Below, piece after piece: positions 1 through 8,543 of a stretch of DNA of 64,000 bases. The number at the start of each line of letters is the position of its first letter. Positions within the stretch are counted from its first letter, which is position 1. This DNA comes from Bacteroidota bacterium (lineage in GTDB: Bacteria > Bacteroidota > Bacteroidia > Cytophagales > Cyclobacteriaceae), in assembly GCA_023428695.1 (NCBI GenBank), contig JAEYWY010000031.1, forward strand, positions 1 to 64,000, read 5' to 3'. A program made the translations under genes and the position numbers. Under the pieces are notes generated by a model. It saw only the letters and a program-made list of their open reading frames with translations. It was not told the DNA's origin and searched no databases.

Positions 1-388
1 TGCGTTCCTCTGTTTCGCGGTGGTTTAACGCGTTCCTGATTGCGGAGCCCAGCCGCGTGAGATTGGATTTGAGGATGTAGTCGTCGGCACCGCGCTTGAT
101 ACACGTGACGGCGAATTCTTCCGATACCGTACCCGTGACGAGAATGAATGGAATATCTGCGTTGAACTTCCGGCACAGCTCCAGCGCTTCGATTGAGTTG
201 AATTGTGGTAGTGCGTGATCCGACAACACGATGTCGGGCCTGAAGTTCCTGAGGGCGTCTTCAAAACCGTCGCGCGAATCGACGCGACGACTTACGAAGG
301 TGACCTTCTCTCTGCGCAATGCTCTTTCAACGAGGACCGCTTCCTCCGGCACATCCTCGAGGATCAGGATATGGAGTTCATTATTCAT
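1..388 (-). CDS. Response regulator receiver protein, 3' end outside the window
   Basis: My translation of the minus strand from the ATG at 388 gives 129 codons of a CheY-like receiver domain, and the gene runs off the left edge. The acidic pair E11/D12, phospho-acceptor D57 (in LSDHALP), T85 (in LVTGT) and K107 are all at receiver positions. Any output domain lies outside the window. The start is 3 bases from the stop of the upstream receiver gene, so the two are almost certainly co-transcribed and act in one phosphorelay with the kinases upstream. The short open frames on both strands here are shadows of this gene. Confidence 0.85.
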   Translation of the reverse strand, partial: MNNELHILILEDVPEEAVLVERALRREKVTFVSRRVDSRDGFEDALRNFRPDIVLSDHALPQFNSIEALELCRKFNADIPFILVTGTVSEEFAVTCIKRGADDYILKSNLTRLGSAIRNALNHRETEER

Positions 389-391
389 CTT

Positions 392-799
392 TTAGATTAC
401 GGTGATATTGCGCGTCAGCCAGAATAATCCGATTTCGGAAATGGCGGCCACGAAATTTTCCAAATCAACAGGTTTGACAATGTATGCGTTTACACCCAGT
501 TGGTAAGACCTTACAATGTCGGATTCCTCGCGTGAAGACGTCAGCATTACGATTGGAATGGTTTTGAAACGCTCGTCGTCCTTGAGCAGCTTCAATACGC
601 CGATGCCGTCGAGTCCGGGCATCTTCAGATCGAGCAGGATTACCCTGGGAAACTGACCCGGCTGCAACGTCCGGATCAGGGCAACGGCTTTTTCGCCATC
701 GCCTTCATAAACGATGTCGGCTGAAGCGTTTATTTTCTTCAGTGTCCGGAGCGTCAGACGCGCTTCGTCGCGGTTATCATCAATGAGGAGAACGTCCAT
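392..799 (-). CDS. Stand-alone response regulator, Rcp1-like
   Basis: A receiver domain of about 135 residues and nothing else. It starts MDVLLIDDN with the acidic pair D7/D8, the phospho-acceptor D57 lies in LLDLKMPG, and TSS and VKP motifs follow. This is the single-domain type that shuttles phosphate from a hybrid or phytochrome-type kinase. I chose the ATG at 799 because it begins exactly at the domain edge; a GTG at 841 would add 14 unlikely residues and overlap the kinase gene. The kinase stop codon (801-803) and this ATG are one base apart, which points to translational coupling. Confidence 0.88.
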   Translation of the reverse strand: MDVLLIDDNRDEARLTLRTLKKINASADIVYEGDGEKAVALIRTLQPGQFPRVILLDLKMPGLDGIGVLKLLKDDERFKTIPIVMLTSSREESDIVRSYQLGVNAYIVKPVDLENFVAAISEIGLFWLTRNITVI

Positions 800-800
800 G

Positions 801-2507
801 TTATTGTTCAGATTTTGGTAGTGTAAAATAAAACGTCGCACCCTCGCCCTGGGTGGACTCCGCCCAAACGGTGCCGCCGTGTCGGGAAACTATTTTTTTG
901 ACAAGTGCAAGTCCGACGCCTGTGCCCGGGAATTCATCCTCCCGGTGTAGGCGCTGAAATACTTTGAACAGTCTTTCCTGGTACGACATGTTGAACCCGA
1001 CGCCGTTGTCCTTCACATAGTAACACACCTCGCCACTTCGGGGAAACGATCCTACTTCAATTTTTATTTCTTTGTTTTTAGACGAATACTTGATGGCGTT
1101 TGAAAGCAGATTCATCCACACCTGTTTCATGAGTGACACATCGGAACGCACCGTTGCCAGGGATTTGATCGTCAGGTCAACCTGGTGGCCGTTCCCGCCG
1201 CCGAGTAATTCAGCCATTGACGATTCTATTGTGGCCCGGAAGTCGGACTCCGTCTCTGTCGATTCTGTTCTTCCGATCCTGGCGAAACTGAGGAGATCGT
1301 CGATGAGCATTCCCATCTTGCTGGCGTTGTTGATGATTACGTCTATGATCTCCTGGGAATCCGGCGTGATCAGTTCGGGATGATCCTCGCGAAGCATGTG
1401 CGCATACCCGTTGACAAGTCTCAACGGCGTACGCAGATCGTGTGAAACGGAATACGAAAACTCTTCGAGTTCACGGTTCAGTTCAAGTACGCGCTGGTCG
1501 GATTTCCTTTTTTCGTTAGCGTCGATAACCGAACAACGAACTTTGCCGGGCGTATTGCGACTGAAGCGGAGCGACGCGGTGCCGCTGAATATGCCTCTGT
1601 GCGGTGTGACGAAATCAAGTTCAATGGTGGTCATAGGTTCGTGATCGCAACGCGCGAAAGTGTGCCGCCAGGTTTCTTTCGATTCCGGCGTGAGAATGTC
1701 GAGTATCGTCAGTCTGTTGTGAAGCTGGTTTCTGGTGTAGCCCGTGAAATTCAGAAACGTATCGTTTACACGCGTGAATCGACCGGTTTCGTCTATCGAA
1801 AGATAGCCACACGGTGCGTGCTGATACAGGCTCTCTTTCTCATTGATCGTTTTTTGCAATGCCGATTCGGCCTTTGAACGTTTTCGGAAATTGTAATCGA
1901 TGAGCCAGAACAAGAGTGCCAGCACGGTTACGACGAATACGATGATAATGACAACCTGATTCTTCGATTTCTGCATTTGTTGTTCGCGTACTTCACGCGT
2001 GTGCAGAAGGCGTGTATTGACATCGTCATCAATTTCGTCAGTAACGAGTTGTATCGAGTCCATGATCTTCCTTCCGTCGCCGGTGGCCACAAGCGTTCGC
2101 GCTTCTTCAAAACCTTCGCTGCGCGCGGTGATCACCTTGGCGGCCGAGTCAATCTTGCGTTGTATGAGAAACCGAAGTTTTTTCTCCGGCCTGTTGTCGA
2201 GTGGCGCGGATTCCAGGAGCTGCTCAAGGTCCTTTAAGTGTTTCTCAAGCCTGGGTAGGGCCGTAGCGTAGGGCAGTAGGAAGGTGCTGTCATGCGTAAT
2301 GGTATAGCCACGGTTACTTGCTTCCATTTGTGTCGACAGCAAACGTATCTGCGATGTGTGGTAAAGGACGTGGTTGTATTGGATGATTTCCCGCGTTTGA
2401 TCGTGGAAAGCCTGATTACTTTTTCCAGCAAGAGTAGTGAGACCCGCGAGTGCCGCGATAACAACTAAAAATCCGCCGATAACCTGTAGCCTGAAAAATA
2501 GATTCAT
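801..2507 (-). CDS. CHASE3-PAS sensor histidine kinase
   Basis: A membrane histidine kinase of about 568 residues. In order: a transmembrane helix at about 5-27, a periplasmic four-helix region of CHASE3 type, a second helix near 185-205, a PAS domain at about 230-340, a HisKA domain with the phospho-acceptor in SHDLRTPL near residue 356, and an HATPase domain with N (NLLSNAIKYS), G1 (DNGVGF) and G2 (GTGVGLAL) boxes. The ATG at 2507 opens directly into the first helix; a TTG at 2555 gives a longer form. The downstream receivers are its likely partners. The ligand cannot be read from the sequence. Confidence 0.87.
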   Translation of the reverse strand: MNLFFRLQVIGGFLVVIAALAGLTTLAGKSNQAFHDQTREIIQYNHVLYHTSQIRLLSTQMEASNRGYTITHDSTFLLPYATALPRLEKHLKDLEQLLESAPLDNRPEKKLRFLIQRKIDSAAKVITARSEGFEEARTLVATGDGRKIMDSIQLVTDEIDDDVNTRLLHTREVREQQMQKSKNQVVIIIVFVVTVLALLFWLIDYNFRKRSKAESALQKTINEKESLYQHAPCGYLSIDETGRFTRVNDTFLNFTGYTRNQLHNRLTILDILTPESKETWRHTFARCDHEPMTTIELDFVTPHRGIFSGTASLRFSRNTPGKVRCSVIDANEKRKSDQRVLELNRELEEFSYSVSHDLRTPLRLVNGYAHMLREDHPELITPDSQEIIDVIINNASKMGMLIDDLLSFARIGRTESTETESDFRATIESSMAELLGGGNGHQVDLTIKSLATVRSDVSLMKQVWMNLLSNAIKYSSKNKEIKIEVGSFPRSGEVCYYVKDNGVGFNMSYQERLFKVFQRLHREDEFPGTGVGLALVKKIVSRHGGTVWAESTQGEGATFYFTLPKSEQ

Positions 2508-2601
2508 CTTCCCTAGAAAGGTTTTTGTCGCGACGGCGAACTGCTGACGATGCAATTCGCGATTGCGGGTTTCGGGTCTTCGCGTTTTAATATGCTGAAT
2601 A

Positions 2602-2629
2602 ATCCGGGTTGATGATACCCGGATTTTTC
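2602..2629. terminator. Perfect 8-bp hairpin between two kinase genes
   Basis: ATCCGGGT (2602-2609) and ACCCGGAT (2617-2624) form a perfect 8-bp stem with a 7-base loop. A short T run follows on the plus strand only. No plus-strand gene ends nearby, so it may instead be an operator or an attenuating hairpin in the 176-base gap between the two minus-strand kinases. Its function is not decided by the sequence. Confidence 0.35.
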
Positions 2630-2683
2630 AGGTAACGCTCCTTTTCGCTGTATACAATCCTGAATCGGCATTTAACTACCTGA

Positions 2684-4174
2684 TTATGTCAATTTAATTG
2701 GAAAACTAACGATGAAGGACGTTCCTTCCCCCGGTTTGCTATTCACTTCAACAACAGCTCCAAGTGCGTTGGCCGCCTTTCGGACGATTGATAAGCCGAG
2801 TCCTGTGCCCGGGATTTCATTCGTGTTTGACCCGCGCACGAATGCTTCGAAGACGCGATCCTGATCTTTTTCGTCAATTCCGATCCCTTCATCGCGGACT
2901 GACACCACCACCGATGTATTCAGCACGCGAGCGCGGACATATATCGCTTTCCTGCCGGGAGAGAATTTTATCGCGTTGCTGAAAAGGTTAATAAAAATGT
3001 TTCTGAGCAGCATGGGATCGGTAACAAGCATGATGCTGCTGCGGTCGTACACGCGCATAATTTCATGCGTTTTGTTTGTTGCAGCGGCAACTTCAGCAGC
3101 AATTGATTCGAGAATTGATATGAGATCGGCCTCCTTTCTTTCGCTTTCGACTTGCCTGACCCCCGGTCGTTCAAGAGTGAGTACGTCATCGAGGAGTGAG
3201 CGCATGTGACGCACATGGCCCTCTATGCCGCGCAGGCTTTCACGTTCCTGCTCTTCAAGGTGGTCACTTGCCTCAAGCCTGCGAACGGTTGAATGGATTG
3301 CGCCGAGCGGAACGCGGAACTCGTGTGATGCGATAGACACGAAGCGCTTCTTGATTTCAACCAGCTGCTTTTCCTTTCGCAGGGCGTCGATGAGCTGCCG
3401 GGTCCTGTCATGAACCTTCTTCTCAAGACTCTCACGATACTCTGATAATTCCGTGATATCCTGGCCGACGAACAAGATTCCAACCACCTTGCCTTCACGG
3501 TTGCGCCGTGGCGTCGCGTTCAGCATTAGTGTGACACCACGTTCATCAATGGTAAAAACTTCAACTTCGAAATTCTGAACAGGCTGGCCTGACATGACGT
3601 CGTCACGAAGACGATCCAGCTGTTTCAGAAACGGATCCTTTACGAAATACCGGAGTGACTTGGCAAGGATATCTTTTGCCTGGAAGCCCGTGAGACGCAC
3701 ACACTCGCCATTCCACGACGTTATGTAGAATTGTGCGTCTGTACTGAAGATGATCGCGTTGGCGTTTTCCGTCAGGTCGTCGAACAGGTGCGCCATCTCT
3801 GACGCCTTGTGTTCGAATATTTTTTGCTCGGTAATGTCCCTGGCAATAATGAAGATTGTGTCCTGTTGGTTTATATCACCGGGAACGGGACTAAAACTGA
3901 CGCGGAGGTGGAGGACTTCACCGTTAGCGTTTGCAATATGCATGTCGAGATCGCGGACCTCGTGATATGTGCGTACAAACCGGATGGTCTCGATTATTTC
4001 GGTCCTGTGACCTGGAACGCAAACATCGGCGATATTTTTGCCGACTGCCATTTCGCCCACACCAAATTCGGTCAGCGCCTGGGAGGCGTTGTTAAAAAAC
4101 AGCAACTCTCCATCTGCACCGATTATCCAAATCGGGTCGGCAAGCTTGCTCAGAATGGTCAATGCGTCAAACAT
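2684..4174 (-). CDS. Soluble double-PAS histidine kinase
   Basis: About 496 residues with no membrane segment. Two PAS domains (about 5-115 and 125-255, each followed by a RDITE/QDITE PAC-type ending), a linking coiled coil (SLEKKVHDRTRQL), HisKA with SHEFRVPL near residue 283, and HATPase with NLFSNAIKFS, DEGIGI and GTGLGLSI. It is the first gene of the minus-strand phosphorelay cluster. The ATG at 4174 is preferred; the frame extends to a TTG at 4252 without domain content. The cytoplasmic PAS domains suggest redox or small-ligand sensing, but no cofactor residue is recognisable. Confidence 0.87.
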   Translation of the reverse strand: MFDALTILSKLADPIWIIGADGELLFFNNASQALTEFGVGEMAVGKNIADVCVPGHRTEIIETIRFVRTYHEVRDLDMHIANANGEVLHLRVSFSPVPGDINQQDTIFIIARDITEQKIFEHKASEMAHLFDDLTENANAIIFSTDAQFYITSWNGECVRLTGFQAKDILAKSLRYFVKDPFLKQLDRLRDDVMSGQPVQNFEVEVFTIDERGVTLMLNATPRRNREGKVVGILFVGQDITELSEYRESLEKKVHDRTRQLIDALRKEKQLVEIKKRFVSIASHEFRVPLGAIHSTVRRLEASDHLEEQERESLRGIEGHVRHMRSLLDDVLTLERPGVRQVESERKEADLISILESIAAEVAAATNKTHEIMRVYDRSSIMLVTDPMLLRNIFINLFSNAIKFSPGRKAIYVRARVLNTSVVVSVRDEGIGIDEKDQDRVFEAFVRGSNTNEIPGTGLGLSIVRKAANALGAVVEVNSKPGEGTSFIVSFPIKLT

Positions 4175-4539
4175 CCTTTTCAAATCCCGGTTCCCTACAG
4201 GATTCCCAGCCAATCGATGCGCAGGAACGCTCGAAAGGCAATTGTTGAACAAATGATCAATTCATAATCGACCTGACGGGTTTACGGAGCCGATTCAAAA
4301 TCGCGACACTCCGCCACGACTAAGTGTGCAAAATGAATAATTTGACGTTGTTGAGCCTACCGGATTTTTAAGGGTTTCCACACGTTTTGTTTGACACGCC
4401 TCGACGGGCGGGTGGCCGGTAATATTTCCGGATCTGTATCCATGGCTTTCAAAAAATCAGGTTTTGCCTGAGATCAAATTCGGGGTTCTCCTGATTTCCA
4501 GAGGAACAGAGAAGCTGAATTTTGCAGGAAAAAAGACAA
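4175..4539. other. Divergent intergenic region
   Basis: This stretch separates the minus-strand phosphorelay operon from a small plus-strand gene. A sequence near 4356-4379 contains CCGGATTTTTAAGG, which resembles the core of the palindrome at 12586-12613. I see no RNA gene and no convincing longer reading frame. Confidence 0.4.
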
Positions 4540-4704
4540 ATGAAAACAACGGTATTAACACAATCCCTGAAAAACAAAAACGAGACCATTCGATTTCAAA
4601 CCGAAGGCGTAACTGTCTTCGGATTGATAGGATGCCTTTCGGTCACCATGGTTGCGTGTCTGTTCCTCGTGATGAAAATGTATGTTGACAAGACTGTGAG
4701 ATAG
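4540..4704 (+). CDS. Small single-pass membrane protein, unknown function
   Basis: An open frame of 54 residues from an ATG at 4540 with AGGA about ten bases upstream. A short polar N-terminus (MKTTVLTQSLKNKNET) leads to one hydrophobic helix at about residues 26-45 (VFGLIGCLSVTMVACLFLV) and a basic end. I recognise no family. The RBS spacing and the clean helix favour a real gene, but a frame this short could arise by chance. It stands alone. Confidence 0.4.
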   Translation: MKTTVLTQSLKNKNETIRFQTEGVTVFGLIGCLSVTMVACLFLVMKMYVDKTVR

Positions 4705-5097
4705 GTGAGTAGCTTCAAGCTTCGAGCTGCATATTATAAAGGACAAAATTAGAAAAGTGTTCTTCGAAGGAACCTGCCTGCCCGCCATAGCGCTTCGCGA
4801 CGGCGGGAAGCCTGAAACTCTTCGAAGATGCTACCGTTATTTTTCCGCGCGCTCCTAATTCAACACGCGAAGATAGAATTAGTGGCAGTGTGAGTGTGAG
4901 AGTGAAAGTAGATATCATCTCTGCCCGTTGAGCACTGCTATCGAAAACTGGGATTAAGGGATTAAATGATTGACACGACGGATTAGACGGATAGGTGGAT
5001 TAGCAGATGCGAAGTCACAAGTAACTGCGTAATCATTTAATCAGCGGTCCAACCTGAAACCTGCGTGCCCGCCAAAGCGTTTCGCGGCGGCGGGAAA
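4705..5097. repeat. Intergenic region with two CCCGCC...GGCGGG repeat hairpins
   Basis: No gene seen. Two copies of a dispersed palindromic repeat lie here. One is at 4757-4808 (GAAGGAACCTGCCTG then CCCGCC 4781-4786 ... GGCGGG 4802-4807). The other is at 5051-5098 (CCCGCC 5068-5073 ... GGCGGG 5089-5094), abutting the stop of the cytochrome gene. A truncated copy is at 31301-31336. A short GTGAG/GAGTGA microsatellite lies near 4888-4908. The hairpins lack the T run of an intrinsic terminator. Confidence 0.6.
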
Positions 5098-6078
5098 CTA
5101 CTTTCCCCCCGGCGTAAACCGCTCCACCGTATTTTCAATCGGCTGCACTGTTTTCAGATACGCAAAGATAGCTTTCAGATCATCGTCAGTCATGCCTGCA
5201 TACATTGTCCATGGCATGATGGAATTGAATTCGCCTGGACCAACCGTTGTTGGAGTGTATGTCGAGTCGCTGTAGGCTTTAAAGCGTTGAACGAACATTT
5301 TTTCATCCCAGTTACCGATGCCGGTTTGGTGAGGCGTAATGTTTGAAGAACGGACTACAGAGCCATCGGGAAAACCGAATTCGCGGCCGCCTGAGAATGA
5401 AAATTCGGGCAGGATCTGACCGCTTTCCACACGCGTATGACATTCGACGCAGCCCGATATGTTTGCGAGGTATGTGCCATAGGCGAGCTGATCTTCGGGC
5501 GGAGGCATTTTTCCGAGTTCTGCTTTTTGAGGCATCGCGTGAACGATAAAGTTCAGCGGAAAATCGAGTTCAGATTCCTGAACATTGTTTTCGATGGGTT
5601 CGAGAGAACGGATGTAGGCGATGACGGCATAGATGTCTTCGCGGGAGGCGCGGCCGTAGTACGGATAGGGCATCAGTGGAAACAATGGCTTTCCTTCTTT
5701 GGTGACACCGGTTGTAATGACGCGGAAAAGTTCACCATCGGTGTATCGCGTGATGCCCGCGGGCGTGATGTTCTTCGAAATGATTACACCGGGCATGCCC
5801 ACACTTTGGTCAAAGCGTTCGCCGCCTTTGCCCAGCGTACCTTCCACAAGAGGACCGCTGAACCTGGACCAGTCACGTGTCGAATGACAGTCCATACAAA
5901 CCATTACGTGGTTGGCCAGATACTTGCCACGTTCGATCATTTCGGGTGTGTACTCGATGACAACTTCCTCGGCAGCACCGACGTTGGGCAGCGCAGCTTT
6001 GACGTAGATCAGCAGTCCGGCGACGGCAACGATGACAATCGAAGTCACCACGAGCAGGTACTTCAGAATTCTTTTCAT
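5098..6078 (-). CDS. Membrane-anchored di-haem cytochrome c
   Basis: About 326 residues. An N-terminal signal-anchor helix (MKRILKYLLVVTSIVIVAVAG) is followed by two cytochrome c domains, with haem sites CMDCH (near residue 60) and CVECH (near 211). Candidate distal methionines lie in LMPYP and IMPWTMYAGM. The repeated DDL/EDIYAVIAYIRSL pattern is typical of class I c domains. The ATG at 6078 begins at the anchor; the frame extends 16 codons further upstream without signal character. It probably carries electrons at the periplasmic face of the inner membrane. No oxidase or dehydrogenase partner is adjacent. Confidence 0.85.
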   Translation of the reverse strand: MKRILKYLLVVTSIVIVAVAGLLIYVKAALPNVGAAEEVVIEYTPEMIERGKYLANHVMVCMDCHSTRDWSRFSGPLVEGTLGKGGERFDQSVGMPGVIISKNITPAGITRYTDGELFRVITTGVTKEGKPLFPLMPYPYYGRASREDIYAVIAYIRSLEPIENNVQESELDFPLNFIVHAMPQKAELGKMPPPEDQLAYGTYLANISGCVECHTRVESGQILPEFSFSGGREFGFPDGSVVRSSNITPHQTGIGNWDEKMFVQRFKAYSDSTYTPTTVGPGEFNSIMPWTMYAGMTDDDLKAIFAYLKTVQPIENTVERFTPGGK

Positions 6079-6384
6079 GAAAATATGAGGGGTTAGGATT
6101 AAGGCAGGCGATAGCGAATTCACCACGCGTGTCGACGCATAGCCAGGCAGGGCCGGGGCTTGGTTCCGGGTTCATTTGGTGGCGGTTCGGGGTATTCACA
6201 ATGGAATAAGTCAAGATACGATGAATTCTGTTGCTTATGCAAGAGGTACGATGGTGTCTGAATCCGCGTGAAAAAAACAGACCACTGAAACGGCTGTTCT
6301 TAAGCGAATTATCGGTGGATTCAAGGATCAAAGAAATTCCTGGCAGCGAATACCGGCGTCCAAGCAGGCATCGTTTTTTTAACG

Positions 6385-6392
6385 TACCTTTG
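6385..6392 (+). promoter_or_regulatory. Candidate -7 box (TACCTTTG) for the glycosyltransferase gene
   Basis: TACCTTTG matches the Bacteroidota -7 consensus TAnnTTTG. No TTG is seen at the expected -33 position. It would give a leader of about 135 nt before the ATG at 6534. The leader holds a mini reading frame at 6505-6531 that ends two bases before that ATG. The remainder of 6079-6533 shows no gene. Confidence 0.4.
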
Positions 6393-6533
6393 CGTGGTAG
6401 CTTCTGGTAGCCAAGGTTGGATGCTGTGTCCGTTTAACTTGTTTTACTACGATACACATGGTTATTCCGTGTGGCCGAAGAAATTTCTGAGCATCTTTAG
6501 CCCCATGAAAAGAATACTCTCGCTGACCTGAGG

Positions 6534-8453
6534 ATGAAGAATAAAGTAAGACTTTTACGCATAACGACAGTTCCGGTCTCACTTAAACTCCTGCTGGGCG
6601 GGCAGCTGAATTACTTTCGCAATAAAAAATACGACGTCCTGGCTGTCAGTGCTGATGGTCCGGAAGTTATCCAGGAGAAGATAAACGGCGTCAACCATCA
6701 GGTTGTACCCATGACGAGGAAGATCACCCCGATTCAGGATCTGATCTGCCTAATTCAGCTTATCATCATTATACGTGATTTCAAGCCGCATATCATTCAT
6801 TCACACACACCGAAGGCAGGGTTGCTGGGCATGCTCGCCGGGTTGATGTGTGGTATCCCGGTACGTATCCATACCGTAGCGGGCCTTCCGCTTATGGAGA
6901 AGAAGGGATGGTTGAAGAATCTGCTTGTCGCGATGGAAAAGCTGACGTACGCGTGTGCGACGCACGTATTTCCAAACTCGGTGGGATTGATGAAGTACAT
7001 CGAAACAAACATTACGACCTCTCCGAAGTTTGGGATCATTGGCAGTGGCAGCAGCAACGGTATCGATACGATGGTTTTCAGCCGGCGCCAGCAACTCGAA
7101 GATTCCGCGACGGCGATTCGCCGGAAGTATGGTATTGGTCCCGATGATATGGTGTTCAGCTTTGTCGGTCGTGTCGTCAAGGACAAGGGTATTCGCGAGT
7201 TGGTTGAAGCGTTTCAGATTGCGCGGGAAAGACTTCCGCAGAAACGCGTATTTCTCCTCGTTGTCGGACCGCTCGAACAGGATCTTGATCCAATCCCGGA
7301 AGATGATTTGTTGTTCCTTACGGAGGATGAAAATGTAGTACTTGCCGGTTATCAGGTGGATGTCAGGCCCTGGGTAATGGCGTCAGATATTTTTGTTTTC
7401 CCCAGCTATCGGGAAGGATTTCCAAACGTTGTTATGCAGGCCTCCTGTCTTGAGGTACCGTGTATCGTTACCGATATCAATGGCTGCAATGAGATCGTAC
7501 GCCATCAGGAAACAGGACTTATTGTAAAACCCAAAGAGGTGGAAGGACTTGCGCACAGCATGATCATGCTTGCTTTGGATCCCGATATGCGTCAGCGTAT
7601 GGCTCAGTCTGCGCGCGATTACGTTACAAAACATTTTGATCAACATCAGATCTGGGAACATATAAACCGTACCTATGAGACTGCTCTCAGGGAATACCGC
7701 GCACGTAAGTCCAATGCTGAGGGTTTGTACCGCCGTTTCGTCAAACCCGCACTTGACAAACTGGTCGCGCTCATGGCATTGATCGTGGCGTCGCCTGTTA
7801 TCCTGCTTTGTATGGCAATACTGGCCATCGCCAACAAAGGCCATGTGTGGTTTACGCAATCACGTCCCGGCAAGGACGGTAAAATGTTCAAGGTGCTGAA
7901 GTTCCGCACCATGACAAACGCGCGCGATGCAAATGGCGCGTTACTTCCCGATGACGCCAGGCTTACAACCGTTGGAAAATTCATCCGCAAAACATCCCTC
8001 GACGAATTACCTCAACTGATCAATGTCCTTAAAGGCGATATGTCTTTCGTTGGACCAAGGCCTTTGCTCGAAGAGTACCTGCCACTGTACAATGAAGAAC
8101 AACGGTTACGCCATGCGGTTAAGCCGGGTATTACTGGCTGGGCCCAGGTCAATGGCCGCAATGCAGTGGCGTGGGAACAACGGTTTGCGTTTGATGTATG
8201 GTATGTAAAGAACCAGTCATTTGCCCTCGATATAAAGATCCTTTTTATTACAGTCCTGAAGGTATTTCGCGCGGAAGGAATCAGCAGCGGAACATCAGCG
8301 ACTATGGAAAAGTGGACCGGGAACCGACCCGGAAACACTTCCAACGGGTCGCATAAACTTGTGCGCAATAGTGGTAACGGAAACCCGTCAAACAAACTAC
8401 ATCCCGACACGTACGTTGATGCTTCTGTAATTCGGGATATTCACCAAAATTAA
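6534..8453 (+). CDS. Fused GT4 glycosyltransferase and polyisoprenyl-phosphate sugar-1-phosphate transferase
   Basis: A 639-residue protein made of two enzymes normally encoded apart. Residues about 1-385 form a GT4 glycosyltransferase: GGQLNYF near the N-terminus, a donor-site region VGRVVKDKGIRELVEAF, and the E-x7-E motif in FPSYREGFPNVVMQA. Residues about 400-605 form a phosphoglycosyl transferase of the monotopic PglC/WcaJ type: a re-entrant hydrophobic segment with SP, then KFRTM, the catalytic Asp-Glu in SLDELPQL near 488, and SFVGPRPLLEEYLP. The last 40 residues are polar and variable. By family knowledge the second half loads a sugar phosphate onto undecaprenyl phosphate and the first half adds the next sugar. 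Acetyltransferase genes follow. Confidence 0.9.
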   Translation: MKNKVRLLRITTVPVSLKLLLGGQLNYFRNKKYDVLAVSADGPEVIQEKINGVNHQVVPMTRKITPIQDLICLIQLIIIIRDFKPHIIHSHTPKAGLLGMLAGLMCGIPVRIHTVAGLPLMEKKGWLKNLLVAMEKLTYACATHVFPNSVGLMKYIETNITTSPKFGIIGSGSSNGIDTMVFSRRQQLEDSATAIRRKYGIGPDDMVFSFVGRVVKDKGIRELVEAFQIARERLPQKRVFLLVVGPLEQDLDPIPEDDLLFLTEDENVVLAGYQVDVRPWVMASDIFVFPSYREGFPNVVMQASCLEVPCIVTDINGCNEIVRHQETGLIVKPKEVEGLAHSMIMLALDPDMRQRMAQSARDYVTKHFDQHQIWEHINRTYETALREYRARKSNAEGLYRRFVKPALDKLVALMALIVASPVILLCMAILAIANKGHVWFTQSRPGKDGKMFKVLKFRTMTNARDANGALLPDDARLTTVGKFIRKTSLDELPQLINVLKGDMSFVGPRPLLEEYLPLYNEEQRLRHAVKPGITGWAQVNGRNAVAWEQRFAFDVWYVKNQSFALDIKILFITVLKVFRAEGISSGTSATMEKWTGNRPGNTSNGSHKLVRNSGNGNPSNKLHPDTYVDASVIRDIHQN

Positions 8454-8508
8454 CCTTCGCATTCCCCTGCGCCGGTGTCCTGGTGTTGATGCATTTATTA
8501 AGCAACTA

Positions 8509-8540
8509 TTGAGAGTCGCGATCCAAATTCAATATCTTTG
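8509..8540 (+). promoter_or_regulatory. Bacteroidota-type promoter abutting the next start codon
   Basis: TTG at 8509-8511, a 21-base spacer and TATCTTTG at 8533-8540 match the TTG-N19..23-TAnnTTTG promoter form. The ATG at 8544 is only three bases beyond the -7 box, so transcription would begin at or near the start codon. Confidence 0.5.
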
Positions 8541-8543
8541 GGC

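Noticed and set aside
5068..5094. CCCGCC...GGCGGG hairpin as the terminator of the cytochrome gene
   Set aside because: It is well placed but has no T run on the minus strand, and the same sequence recurs in gaps away from gene ends.
5437..6096. 219-codon plus-strand frame
   Set aside because: It is antisense to the di-haem cytochrome gene, which has both haem motifs and an anchor helix.
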